A stretch of 18,201 bases of DNA. Source: JBPCNH01 sp051001455 (lineage in GTDB: Bacteria; Actinomycetota; CADDZG01; WHSQ01). The notes beneath the pieces were generated by a model that worked only from the letters and a program-made list of their open reading frames with translations, had not been told where the DNA came from and made no database searches. The stretch spans positions 1-18,201 of the forward strand of contig JBPCNH010000001.1 of assembly GCA_051001455.1 (NCBI GenBank). The letters are read 5' to 3'. The translations under genes were made by a program, and so were the position numbers. Shown piece by piece: positions 6,511 through 14,630 of this stretch (the stretch's first letter is position 1; the number at the start of each line of letters is the position of its first letter).

Positions 6511-6737
6511 CCCCTCCCTATTGCACCGGTTGCGGCGCGCCGAGAACCGAGTGCGCGGGTAACTGCCGCCGCGAGCTCGACCCCCCGCGCTTCTGCCCCG
6601 AGTGCGGCAAACGCCTCTTCGGCCAGGTGACGCCTACGGGCTACTCGGCCCGTTGCAAGCGTCACGGCACCTTCGACCTCGACGTGTTGTCTCCGATCGG
6701 TGACGAGAACCGGGAGGAACCTCGCATCTCGGGCTAA
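6507..6737 (+). CDS. bsaP: biotin synthase auxiliary protein BsaP-like zinc ribbon
   Basis: A 76-residue cysteine-rich protein starting at a GTG that overlaps the bioB stop (GTGA). Cysteine pairs are C6/C9, C16/C20 and C30/C33, with a further C50. The block PPRFCPECGKRL, then QVTPTGYSARCKRHGT, matches the small protein encoded directly after bioB in mycobacteria and corynebacteria (Rv1590-like), named BsaP and reported to be needed for biotin synthase activity, apparently through the enzyme's iron-sulfur cluster. The position here is identical. The tail after about residue 60 is acidic and probably disordered. The frame is open far upstream inside bioB, but that part is a shadow. Metal binding is inferred from the cysteine spacing. 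Confidence 0.85.
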   Translation: MTPPYCTGCGAPRTECAGNCRRELDPPRFCPECGKRLFGQVTPTGYSARCKRHGTFDLDVLSPIGDENREEPRISG

Positions 6738-6743
6738 GCAGTT

Positions 6744-6763
6744 TCGGCAAGGTTGCCGATTTT
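6744..6763 (+). terminator. small intrinsic terminator after the biotin operon
   Basis: TCGGCA (6744-6749) and TGCCGA (6754-6759) form a 6-bp stem with an AGGT loop, followed by TTTT. It starts seven bases after the bsaP stop codon and precedes the MMPL gene, which has its own ribosome binding site. The stem is short, so termination may be partial. Confidence 0.5.
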
Positions 6764-6765
6764 GC

Positions 6766-6793
6766 TTGGAATGTTTCGCTCTATCCCTACGTT
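6766..6793 (+). promoter_or_regulatory. candidate promoter for the MMPL gene
   Basis: TTGGAA (6766-6771), a 16-base spacer and TACGTT (6788-6793) form a weak -35/-10 pair of the TANNNT kind. It lies between the operon terminator and the MMPL start. The gap 6738-6839 is clearly lower in GC than the genes around it. The match is modest and the call rests mainly on position. Confidence 0.25.
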
Positions 6794-6839
6794 GTCTGCG
6801 ACGGCCCGTTTTCAGCTTGTTTTGATCTAGGAGGTAGCC

Positions 6840-9053
6840 ATGCTCGAACGTCTGGCTCGCTGGAGCTACAGACGTCGTTGGACCATGCTCGGCCTGTGGG
6901 TCGTAGCGCTGATCGGATTCCCACTCCTTAGCTCGAACTTCGGCGGCGACTACTCGCAGAACTTCTCGTTGCCGGGCGCGGACTCGCAGAAGGCTTACGA
7001 CCTGCTGAAGGACCGCTTCCCCGAGCAGGCGGGCGAGACGGCCGACATCGTCTTCCAAGCCGACCGACGCGTCACCGATCCCGCCGTCGTAGAGACGATG
7101 GAAGGTCTCTTCGCCGAGCTCACCACGGTCGAGCACGTTATCGGGCTCGACTCCCCTTACGCCGAGGGAGCCCGGCAGATCTCGGAGGACGGGACGATCG
7201 CGTTTGCCACGCTTCGTTTCGAGAACCTCGACGGCGAGAGCGTGCCTGTCGAGGTCGGTCAGCGGATCCTCGAGCTGGCCGACGCGGCCGAGAACGACGC
7301 CGTCACGATCGAGCCGGGCGGCATGGTGATCCAGTTCGCCGAGTTCGAAGAGCCGAGCGGAGCCGAAGGCGTCGGTCTGCTCGCGGCGGTGTTCATCCTG
7401 CTGGTGACCTTCGGATCGGTGCTCGCCATGGGTTTGCCGATCATGATGGCGCTCTTCGGCATCACGATCGGGCTCGCCCTGGTGTTCCTGTTCGCCAACT
7501 TCCTGGACGTCCCCGACTTCGCGCCGCAGCTCACGATGATGATCGGGATCGGTGTCGGGATCGACTACGCACTGTTCATCGTCACCCGCTACCGCCAGCA
7601 GCTCGATCACGGCCTCGATCCGGAGTCGGCGACGGTGGTCGCGATCAAGACCGCAGGTAAGGCGGTGCTATTCGCCGGCACCACAGTGGTCATCTCGCTC
7701 CTCGGCATGCTGCTGATGGGTTTCGCGTTCGTCGAGGGTGTCGCCGTCGGCGGCGCCGCGGCCGTGGCGGTAACGATGCTCGCGTCGGTCACCCTGCTGC
7801 CGGCCGTTCTCGGATTCGTCCGTCACCGCATCGACAAATGGAAGCTCCCCTGGTTCCACCGCGAGAGCCACAGATTCGAAGACACCGTCTCTTACCGCTG
7901 GAGCCGCACCATCCAGAGACGGCCGCTCCCGATGGCGATCATCGGACTCGGCTTGCTCGTGCTCCTGACGCTCCCGGTGTTCTCGATCAGACTCGGCTTC
8001 GCCGACGCGGGAACCGGTTCGGTCGAGCGGAGCAGCAGGCGGGCCTACGACCTGCTGTCGCAGGGCTTCGGGCCCGGTTTCAACGGGCCGCTGCTGCTCG
8101 CGGCCGAGATCGACGGGGCCCAGGACCTCGCCGCGATGGAACGGGTGGGGCAAGCGCTGGCGACCACGGAAGGCATCGTGGCGGCCACGGCCCCATTTCC
8201 GAACCAGGCCGGCACCGCCGCGGTCCTGACTGCTTTCCCGGCAACCTCTCCGCAAGACGAAGCGACCACCGCATTGGTGACCCGCGTGCGAGACGACGTC
8301 GTCCCCAGAGCGCTGGCCGGTGCGGACGTCGAGATCAACGTTGGAGGCTTCACGAGCTCGATCGTCGACTTCTCCGAAGCGAACGCGTCGCGGCTACCCA
8401 TCCTGATCGGCGTGGTCCTGCTGCTGTCTTTCTTACTGTTGGTCGCGGTGTTCCGCTCGCTGGTGGTCCCGATCAAAGCCGTGATCATGAACCTGCTATC
8501 GATCGGCGCTGCGTACGGAGTGGTCGTTGCGATATTCCAGTGGGGTTGGGGCAAGGGCCTGCTTGGAGTGGAGAGCACCGCGCCGATCGAGGCTTGGGTG
8601 CCGATGATGCTGTTCACGATCCTGTTCGGACTCTCGATGGACTACGAGATCTTCTTGCTGTCGCGAATCCGCGAGGAGTACCTGCGGACGGGTGACAACG
8701 CGACCGCCGTAGCCAACGGGTTAGCCCACACCGCGCGGGTCATCTCGGCAGCGGCGGCGATCATGGTGGCGCTCTTCCTGGCGTTCGTGTTCGGCTTCGA
8801 CGAGCGCTCCATCAAGCTGTTCGGCATGGGGCTCGCCGTAGCGATCTTCGTAGACGCGACGATCGTGCGGATGGTGCTCGTCCCGGCAACGATGGAGTTG
8901 CTCGGCGACCGGAATTGGTGGTTACCGAGATGGCTCGACCGGATACTTCCGAACATCCACATCGAGGGCGAGGCCGAGGTCGTGCAAGATGCCCTCGAGG
9001 AGCGCGAGCTCGAAGCGGCCGGCGCCTCGACGCCGGACCCGACGCGGGCTTAA
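6840..9053 (+). CDS. MMPL family (RND superfamily) membrane transporter
   Basis: A 737-residue protein with the two-fold MMPL plan. One N-terminal helix (about 14-32) is followed by a soluble domain, five helices (about 178-330), a linker, another helix (about 362-382), a second soluble domain and a final five-helix bundle (about 515-690). The paired proton-relay signature is present in both halves: GIDYALF (Asp242, Tyr243) and SMDYEIFLLSR (Asp601, Tyr602). The family exports lipids, siderophores or drugs using proton flow; substrate cannot be read here. A very strong AGGAGGT (6829-6835) lies four bases before the ATG. No TetR regulator or lipid-synthesis gene is adjacent. The acidic C-terminal tail (after about 705) is probably cytoplasmic. 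Confidence 0.92.
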   Translation: MLERLARWSYRRRWTMLGLWVVALIGFPLLSSNFGGDYSQNFSLPGADSQKAYDLLKDRFPEQAGETADIVFQADRRVTDPAVVETMEGLFAELTTVEHVIGLDSPYAEGARQISEDGTIAFATLRFENLDGESVPVEVGQRILELADAAENDAVTIEPGGMVIQFAEFEEPSGAEGVGLLAAVFILLVTFGSVLAMGLPIMMALFGITIGLALVFLFANFLDVPDFAPQLTMMIGIGVGIDYALFIVTRYRQQLDHGLDPESATVVAIKTAGKAVLFAGTTVVISLLGMLLMGFAFVEGVAVGGAAAVAVTMLASVTLLPAVLGFVRHRIDKWKLPWFHRESHRFEDTVSYRWSRTIQRRPLPMAIIGLGLLVLLTLPVFSIRLGFADAGTGSVERSSRRAYDLLSQGFGPGFNGPLLLAAEIDGAQDLAAMERVGQALATTEGIVAATAPFPNQAGTAAVLTAFPATSPQDEATTALVTRVRDDVVPRALAGADVEINVGGFTSSIVDFSEANASRLPILIGVVLLLSFLLLVAVFRSLVVPIKAVIMNLLSIGAAYGVVVAIFQWGWGKGLLGVESTAPIEAWVPMMLFTILFGLSMDYEIFLLSRIREEYLRTGDNATAVANGLAHTARVISAAAAIMVALFLAFVFGFDERSIKLFGMGLAVAIFVDATIVRMVLVPATMELLGDRNWWLPRWLDRILPNIHIEGEAEVVQDALEERELEAAGASTPDPTRA

Positions 9054-9075
9054 CGATCATCGGTAGTGAGCTTGG

Positions 9076-9105
9076 AGGCCCCCGGTGAACCTCAGCCGGG
9101 GGCCT
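9076..9105. terminator. strong hairpin between convergent MMPL and menE genes
   Basis: AGGCCCCCGG (9076-9085) and CCGGGGGCCT (9096-9105) form a perfect 10-bp stem with a 10-base loop. The loop carries the menE stop codon, and the right arm is the last menE codons. Neither side has a real T-run (only TT at 9105-9106), so it resembles the U-less bidirectional terminators described in actinobacteria. The structure is certain; the termination role is inferred. Confidence 0.55.
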
Positions 9106-10261
9106 TGGCTTGCACCCACTGCTGCTGCGGCTTCCCCGAGGAGGTGCGGGGGATGTCCTGCACGAGCACCAGGTCCTTCGGAGCCTCGTGAGCCAGGAGG
9201 CGGCTCCTCACCGCATCTCTGAGATCGCCCGGATCCGCGCCCGGCGCTACAACGAACGCGACCACGCGTTGCCCCCACTCGCGATCCTCCACACCGACGA
9301 CGAGCGCGTCCTTCACCCCCGGTAGCGACATGAGCACGTCCTCGACGCGCGCCGGAGCGACCTTCTCTCCACCGGTGATGATGATGTCGTCGGCACGCCC
9401 CACGACCTCGAGCCGCCCACCGCGCATCGTCCCGAGGTCGCTCGTCTCGAACCATTCCGACGCGCGCGGCTCCGCTCCTCGGTAACCGCGCATCAACGTC
9501 GGCGAGGATATGGCGATCGCGCCGTGGTGCTCCGAAGAGGCGTTGTCCGGAAACTCCACGTCGCCGACGCGCAGGCGCACACCCGGAAGAGGCAACCCGT
9601 CGTAAACGACCCCGCCGCACGTCTCGGTCATCCCATAGCTGCGAACGACGCGCGCGCCCCTTCCTTCGGCACGTTCGATCAGGCCAGCCGGTATCGCGGC
9701 CCCCCCGAGGAGGATCGCGCCGAAACCATCCAGCGCGACGCCCGCGTCGAGCAGGCGTCCCAGCGTGGTCGGGACCAGCGAAACGAACCGGGCATCTGCT
9801 GTGGCCACCGCGTCGACCTCGAAGCGATCGAGCACCAGCGGCGGCGCACCGAGGGCGCGCGCTCGAGCAAGGATGCCCAGTCCGGCGATGTGATGCACCG
9901 GCAGGCAGCAGAGCCAACGGTCGCCGGCCTCGGCGCCGAGCGCCGCGTTGCTCAGCACGGCGGCGCGCTGCAGTGCCGTCTTCGTCAGCTCTACGGCTTT
10001 CGGCGCGCCGGTGGTCCCCGAGGTGAAGACGACCGCACCGAGCTCGAGGTCCTCGGGCACGGGATCGAGATCGAGCGCGCCGCCGGGATGGATCAACACG
10101 GCCGCGCCGTAGCGCCGGGCGAGGGACTCCGCCGCGCTCGACGGCAGCGACGGGTCGAGCGGCATCACCGCGCCGCCGCATTCCCACACCTCATCTACGA
10201 CCGCCGCGGCCCGGCGGGGGTCGAGCTGTACCGCTACAAGGGCCCGGTCGGTTGCCGACAT
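9092..10261 (-). CDS. menE: o-succinylbenzoate-CoA ligase
   Basis: ANL-superfamily adenylating enzyme (389 aa, near the shorter actinobacterial MenE size). It activates o-succinylbenzoate and joins it to CoA. Core motifs are in order: FTSGTTGAPKAVELT at 79-93 (ATP loop), PVHHIAGLG at 121-129, YGMTETCGG at 209-217, TSDLG at 273-277, GRADDIIITGGEKV at 288-301 (hinge) and PRTSSGKPQQ at 371-380 with catalytic Lys377. Motifs alone would allow another small acyl-CoA ligase. The menB, menA, menC and menD genes beginning 54 bp away on the other strand make MenE the clear choice. It is transcribed away from menB, and its end is inside the hairpin at 9076-9105. Confidence 0.9.
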   Translation of the reverse strand: MSATDRALVAVQLDPRRAAAVVDEVWECGGAVMPLDPSLPSSAAESLARRYGAAVLIHPGGALDLDPVPEDLELGAVVFTSGTTGAPKAVELTKTALQRAAVLSNAALGAEAGDRWLCCLPVHHIAGLGILARARALGAPPLVLDRFEVDAVATADARFVSLVPTTLGRLLDAGVALDGFGAILLGGAAIPAGLIERAEGRGARVVRSYGMTETCGGVVYDGLPLPGVRLRVGDVEFPDNASSEHHGAIAISSPTLMRGYRGAEPRASEWFETSDLGTMRGGRLEVVGRADDIIITGGEKVAPARVEDVLMSLPGVKDALVVGVEDREWGQRVVAFVVAPGADPGDLRDAVRSRLLAHEAPKDLVLVQDIPRTSSGKPQQQWVQAKAPG

Positions 10262-10315
10262 GACCTGCTACCGTAGCCGAAACGTACGAGTTATCACTCT
10301 AGGAGCGATCACTTC
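10262..10315. promoter_or_regulatory. divergent menE/menB intergenic region
   Basis: These 54 bases separate two divergent starts, so promoters for both menE and menBACD must lie here or reach into the coding starts. AGGAG (10301-10305) is the menB ribosome site, with a rather long 10-base spacing. On the minus strand a TACGGT hexamer (TANNNT form) near the menE start could be its -10. I see no convincing -35 boxes. The close packing suggests shared control of both arms. Confidence 0.35.
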
Positions 10316-11128
10316 ATGGATTGGAAAGCGGTCAAAGACTACGAAGACATCATCTACGAGAAGGCCGACGGGATCGCCAAGATCACCATCAACCGACCTG
10401 AGGTCAGAAACGCCTTCCGCCCGAAAACCCTGTTCGAGCTGTCCGAGGCCTTCAACGAGGCGCGCGACGACCCCGCCACCGGGGTGATCATCTTCACCGG
10501 CGCCGGCGACCTCGCCTTCTGCTCCGGCGGCGACCAACGCGTCCGAGGCGACGACGGTTACAAGGACGACAAGGGCATCGGCCGTCTGAACGTGCTCGAC
10601 CTCCAGATCCAGATCCGCAGGACCCCGAAGCCCGTGATCGCGATGGTGGCCGGCTACGCGATCGGGGGCGGGCATGTGCTGCACGTCGTCTGCGATCTCA
10701 CCATCGCGGCGGACAACGCCCGTTTCGGCCAGACCGGACCCAAGGTTGGGTCTTTCGACGGCGGCTACGGCGCGGGTCTGCTCGCTCGCATGGTGGGACA
10801 GAAGAAGGCCAAAGAGATCTGGTTCCTGTGTGAGCAGTACGACGCGCAAGAGGCATTGCAGATGGGGCTCATCAACAAGGTCGTCCCGTTGGCGGAGCTC
10901 GAATCCGAGACGGTGCGATGGGCCAAACGCATACTCGAGATGAGTCCGCTGGCGTTGCGGATGCTGAAAGCCTCGTTCCATGCCGACACCGACGGTCTCG
11001 CCGGCGTTCAGCAACTCGCCGGGGACGCGACCTTGCTCTTCTACCTGAGCGAGGAGGCTCAGGAGGGGCGCAACGCGTACGTCGAGAAACGCCCGCCGGA
11101 CTTCTCGAGGTTCCCCAAGCGACCGTGA
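10316..11128 (+). CDS. menB: 1,4-dihydroxy-2-naphthoyl-CoA synthase
   Basis: Crotonase-fold enzyme (270 aa) that closes the naphthoate ring from o-succinylbenzoyl-CoA. Family marks are FCSGGDQRVRG at 68-78, AGYAIGGGHVLH at 112-123 (oxyanion hole), FGQTGPKVGSFDGGYG at 137-152, KKAKEIWFLC at 163-172 and the C-terminal KRPPDFSRFPKRP. QTG at 139-141 carries the glycine typical of bicarbonate-dependent (type I) MenB rather than the aspartate of type II enzymes. It opens a four-gene unit menB-menA-menC-menD, and its stop overlaps the menA GTG. Confidence 0.96.
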   Translation: MDWKAVKDYEDIIYEKADGIAKITINRPEVRNAFRPKTLFELSEAFNEARDDPATGVIIFTGAGDLAFCSGGDQRVRGDDGYKDDKGIGRLNVLDLQIQIRRTPKPVIAMVAGYAIGGGHVLHVVCDLTIAADNARFGQTGPKVGSFDGGYGAGLLARMVGQKKAKEIWFLCEQYDAQEALQMGLINKVVPLAELESETVRWAKRILEMSPLALRMLKASFHADTDGLAGVQQLAGDATLLFYLSEEAQEGRNAYVEKRPPDFSRFPKRP

Positions 11129-11988
11129 CGCATCCGCTGGTCGCCGCGGCGCGCCCGCGCACTCTCCCTGCGGCGATAGCACCCGTCCTGGTGGGAACCG
11201 CGGCAGCGGGATCGTTCATCGCGTGGCGCATGGGCGCTGCCGTCGTGGTCGCTCTAGCGATCCAGATCGGCGTGAACTTCGCCAACGATCTCTTCGACGC
11301 GACCGGCGGGGTCGACACCGAAGCACGCGTCGGCCCGCAGCGAGCCGTGGCATCGGGGCTGGTCTCTCCGGGAGCGATGCGCGCGGCGATGATCGCCGCG
11401 TTCCTCGTCGCAGGAGCGGCGGGGGTCGTCCTGGCGGCGGCCGTCGGATGGGAACTGCTGCTCGTCGGTGTAGCCGCCTTCGCGGCGGCGATCGCCTACA
11501 GCGGGGGCCCACGCCCGTACGCGTCGCGCGGGCTCGGCGAGATATCCGTCTTCCTGTTCTTCGGTCTGGTGGCAACCATCGGCTCGGCTTACGTGCAGGA
11601 AGAGGCCATTACGCGCCTCGCATACGTAAGCTCGATCCCGATAGGCCTTCTCGCGACGGCCATCCTCGTGGTCAACAACCTGCGCGACATCGAGAGCGAC
11701 GCCGCCGCGGGTAAGACCACGCTCGCGGTGCGGATCGGGGCGCGCCGGACCCGCCTCCTCTACGAGGTGCTCGTGACCGTCGCGTTCCTGGCAACCGCCG
11801 CGGTCGCCGTCACGGCGAAATCGTTCCTGCCTTTGCTCGCGCTCATCGCGATCCCCTTCGCGGTGACCCCGACCCTGACGGTGCTCCATTCCGACGAGCC
11901 GCAGAAGCTGATCACCGCCCTGGGAGGCACGGCGCGCCTCGAGTTGATCTACGCAGTCTTACTGGCCGTGGGATTGTGGGCATCGTGA
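11125..11988 (+). CDS. menA: 1,4-dihydroxy-2-naphthoate polyprenyltransferase
   Basis: UbiA-family integral membrane prenyltransferase (287 aa) that joins the isoprenoid tail to DHNA. The first Asp-rich motif is NFANDLFDATGGVDTE (51-66, with NDLFD at 54-58). The second is NNLRDIESDAAAGKTTLA (184-201). Both sit on loops between hydrophobic helices, as usual. PRTLPAAIAPVLVG at 11-24 is the standard MenA start of helix one. The GTG at 11125 is chosen because it overlaps the menB stop (GTGA) and gives the normal N terminus; the frame is open further upstream only as a shadow of menB. About eight hydrophobic segments can be seen. Confidence 0.94.
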   Translation: MTHPLVAAARPRTLPAAIAPVLVGTAAAGSFIAWRMGAAVVVALAIQIGVNFANDLFDATGGVDTEARVGPQRAVASGLVSPGAMRAAMIAAFLVAGAAGVVLAAAVGWELLLVGVAAFAAAIAYSGGPRPYASRGLGEISVFLFFGLVATIGSAYVQEEAITRLAYVSSIPIGLLATAILVVNNLRDIESDAAAGKTTLAVRIGARRTRLLYEVLVTVAFLATAAVAVTAKSFLPLLALIAIPFAVTPTLTVLHSDEPQKLITALGGTARLELIYAVLLAVGLWAS

Positions 11989-12914
11989 TGCACCCCTTCT
12001 CCATCCCGATGAAGGTCCGCTTCCGCGGCATAGAACGGCGCGACGGGTTGCTGCTGCACGGCCCATCGGGCTGGGGAGAGTTCTCGCCCTTCCCTGGATA
12101 CGACGCAGCCGAATCCCGGGCCTGGGCGCGCGCCGCGCACGAAGCAGCATATGGAGCGTGGCCGCCTCCGCGGCGGACCTCGATCCCCGTAAACGCCACG
12201 GTTCCCGCCGTGGACGGTCCCGCGGCCTACAACCTGGTGAAGCGCTCCGGCTGCACCAGCGTGAAGGTCAAGGTGGCGGAAGGAGATGACCACGAGCGCG
12301 TCGCTGCAGTGCGGGACGCGCTGGGTCCCGCCGGGAAGCTGCGCATCGACGTCAACGGTCTGTGGGACATCGACACCGCGGCGCGCCGGATCAAGGAGCT
12401 CGACCGCTACGACCTCGAATACGTCGAGCAACCGACCCGCACGCTGCAGGAGATGGCCGCGTTGAGGCGCCGGGTAGACGTGCCCTTAGCGGCGGACGAA
12501 TCGATCAGGAAAGCCGACGACCCGCTGCGGGTCGCCGGCCTCGAAGCGGCGGACATCGTGGTGCTCAAGGTGCAACCGCTCGGAGGCGTCAACGCGGCGC
12601 TTCAGATCGCCGAAGCTTGCGGCCTGCCGGCCGTCGTCTCGTCCGCGCTCGAGACCTCTGTGGGGATCGCCGCGGGACTGGCTCTCGCAGCGGCGTTGCC
12701 GGAGCTTCCCTACGCGTGTGGACTCGCCACCGTTGCGCTTCTCGACGGAGACGTGGTCACCGATCCACTGGTCCCCCGTAACGGCGCGATCGAGTTCAGG
12801 CGCCCCGAGGTCGACGCGGATGCCTTGGCCGCCTTCGCTACCGAAGACGACACGATGATCGCGCGCTACCGAGCGGCGGCCGCCCTCGGGGGGAGCATCG
12901 GTGCGCCCCTCTAA
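11988..12914 (+). CDS. menC: o-succinylbenzoate synthase
   Basis: Enolase-superfamily dehydratase (308 aa) forming o-succinylbenzoate from SHCHC. Catalytic and metal ligands are in the expected order: K93/K95 in SVKVKV, Asp121 in RIDVNGLW, Glu147 in YVEQP, Asp170 in LAADES and Lys194 in VLKVQPLGG. GWGEFSPFPGY at 28-38 matches the family's capping-domain loop. The start is ambiguous: ATG 11988 shares one base with the menA stop, while GTG 11985 would repeat the GTGA overlap used elsewhere in this locus; the proteins differ by one residue. The end overlaps menD by 14 bases. Confidence 0.93.
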   Translation: MHPFSIPMKVRFRGIERRDGLLLHGPSGWGEFSPFPGYDAAESRAWARAAHEAAYGAWPPPRRTSIPVNATVPAVDGPAAYNLVKRSGCTSVKVKVAEGDDHERVAAVRDALGPAGKLRIDVNGLWDIDTAARRIKELDRYDLEYVEQPTRTLQEMAALRRRVDVPLAADESIRKADDPLRVAGLEAADIVVLKVQPLGGVNAALQIAEACGLPAVVSSALETSVGIAAGLALAAALPELPYACGLATVALLDGDVVTDPLVPRNGAIEFRRPEVDADALAAFATEDDTMIARYRAAAALGGSIGAPL

Positions 12915-14607
12915 CCCGTCGCAAGCACTGGCCCTCTGCCTGGTCGACGAACTCGCACGCGGCGGGGTGACTCACGCGTGCCTCGCACCGGGGTCGCGCT
13001 CGGCACCTCTGGCTCTCGCCCTGGCGAGCGACGATCGCATCCGTGTCCATGTCACGCTCGACGAGCGCTCGGCGGCGTTCGTGGCGCTGGGACTCGCCAA
13101 AGCATCGGGGCGCGCCGCGGTGGTCGTGTCCACCTCGGGAACCGCGGCGGCCAACTTCTTCCCCGCGGTGATCGAAGCGCATCAACAACGCGTGCCCATG
13201 ATCGTGCTGACGGCAGACCGGCCGCCGGAGCTGCGCCAGACCGGAGCGAACCAAACGATCGATCAGGTGAAGCTCTACGGCGATGCGGTGCGCTGGTTCT
13301 GCGAGATGGGAGCGCCGGAAGATCTTCCTGCGTCACCCCCCTACTGGCGCTCCACCGCCGTCCGTGCTCTCGCCACGGCGGAAGGATCGCCCCCGGGACC
13401 CGCCCATCTGAACGTCGCCTTCCGCGAACCCCTGGTTCCCAGCACCTCGCGCTCGTTCAAGACACGCATCGAAGGGCGTCCCAAGGGACGGGCCTGGGCG
13501 GAGCACACCCAGGGCATCAGACGCCTCGACGAAGCGCGCCTCGTCACCCTCGCCGAGGAGCTCACCGCAGCGGACGGTGTCATCGTCGCCGGTGCGGGAG
13601 TGAGGGCACCGGACGCGGTGGTGAAGCTGGCGGAAACCTTGGGCTGGCCGCTGCTCGCCGATCCACTATCGGGAGCGAGGCAGGGCAGCAACGCGATCTC
13701 GAGTTACAACGCGTTGTTGCGCCACGCTCCTTTCGCCGACGAACAACGACCGCACATAGCTCTGCGTTTCGGGGCACTCGGGATCTCCAAAGCGCTGACG
13801 GAATGGTTGCGAGCGGTGCCGCGCCACGTGCTGGTGGACCCCGACGGATGGTGGGTCGATCCCACCCGTTCCGTCGACGAGTTGATACACGCAGACGAGG
13901 CCGCCTTCTGCGATGGTCTGATCGGCCGCCTCGAGGGCCCGACGGACGGAAGCCGGCTCAAGTTGTGGGTCGATGCCGATCAGCGCGCCCGCGCCGCGAT
14001 CGCAGAAGAGCTGAAAGGCACCAAGCAGCTGACCGAGCCGGCGGTCGCACGTGAACTCGTGGCCGCGCTACCGCGCGGGTCCGATCTCGTCGTCGCGGCC
14101 AGCATGCCATTCCGCGATATCGAGTGGTTCAGCGAACCGCGCGCCGACCTTCGATTCTTCGGCAACCGCGGAGCGAACGGGATCGACGGCTTCTTGTCGA
14201 CGGCGCTCGGCGTCGCCATGGCGAGCGAGCGCCCGGCCTACGCGCTGTGTGGTGACTTGTCGTTGCTTCACGACCAGAACGGCTTCTTGTCGCAAGAGAC
14301 AACCGGTACCCAACTGACGATCGTAGTGGTGAACAACGACGGCGGCGGGATCTTCTCTTTCCTGCCGCAGGCTTCCCTGCCGGATCACTTCGAGGAGCTC
14401 TTCGGAACCCCGCACGGTCTCGACCTGCGCCGGTTGGCGGAGCTGCACGGGCTCCATCACGACCTGGCCAAGACACCGAGCGAGTTGCGATGGGCGCTCG
14501 AGCACCGCGGCGGGATAAGGATCGTCGAGGTGCGGACCGAGCGCGCCGAGAACGTGGCGATACACCAACGCTTGAACCGCGCCGTTGCCGCCCGGCTCGG
14601 CTCTTAG
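12901..14607 (+). CDS. menD: SEPHCHC synthase
   Basis: Thiamine-diphosphate enzyme (568 aa) adding a 2-oxoglutarate-derived succinyl unit to isochorismate. Visible marks are CLAPGSRSAPLALAL at 27-41, TLDERSAAF at 52-60 with the ThDP-activating glutamate (Glu55), STSGTAAANFFPAV at about 77-90, GNRGANGIDGFLSTALG at 421-437 and the cofactor/metal motif CGDLSLLHDQNGF at 450-462, then NNDGGGIFSFL. The GTG at 12901 has GGGGAG six bases upstream and lies inside the end of menC. The stop overlaps the stop of the convergent menF gene by four bases. Its substrate comes from MenF on the opposite strand. Confidence 0.95.
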   Translation: MRPSNPSQALALCLVDELARGGVTHACLAPGSRSAPLALALASDDRIRVHVTLDERSAAFVALGLAKASGRAAVVVSTSGTAAANFFPAVIEAHQQRVPMIVLTADRPPELRQTGANQTIDQVKLYGDAVRWFCEMGAPEDLPASPPYWRSTAVRALATAEGSPPGPAHLNVAFREPLVPSTSRSFKTRIEGRPKGRAWAEHTQGIRRLDEARLVTLAEELTAADGVIVAGAGVRAPDAVVKLAETLGWPLLADPLSGARQGSNAISSYNALLRHAPFADEQRPHIALRFGALGISKALTEWLRAVPRHVLVDPDGWWVDPTRSVDELIHADEAAFCDGLIGRLEGPTDGSRLKLWVDADQRARAAIAEELKGTKQLTEPAVARELVAALPRGSDLVVAASMPFRDIEWFSEPRADLRFFGNRGANGIDGFLSTALGVAMASERPAYALCGDLSLLHDQNGFLSQETTGTQLTIVVVNNDGGGIFSFLPQASLPDHFEELFGTPHGLDLRRLAELHGLHHDLAKTPSELRWALEHRGGIRIVEVRTERAENVAIHQRLNRAVAARLGS

Positions 14608-14630
14608 ACAGCCTCCGAACCCAGAGCCGA
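14597..14630. terminator. inverted repeat holding the menD and menF stop codons
   Basis: TCGGCTCT (14597-14604) pairs perfectly with AGAGCCGA (14623-14630) around an 18-base loop. The loop carries the end of the menD stop codon and the last menF codons. No T-run follows on either strand. It may be a bidirectional transcription stop for the two converging menaquinone units, but the large loop makes this less sure. Confidence 0.35.

Noticed and set aside
6417..7610. 397-codon minus-strand frame under the MMPL gene and bsaP
   Set aside because: Rich in Arg, Glu, Asp, Gln and His with no domain; a shadow of the MMPL reading frame.
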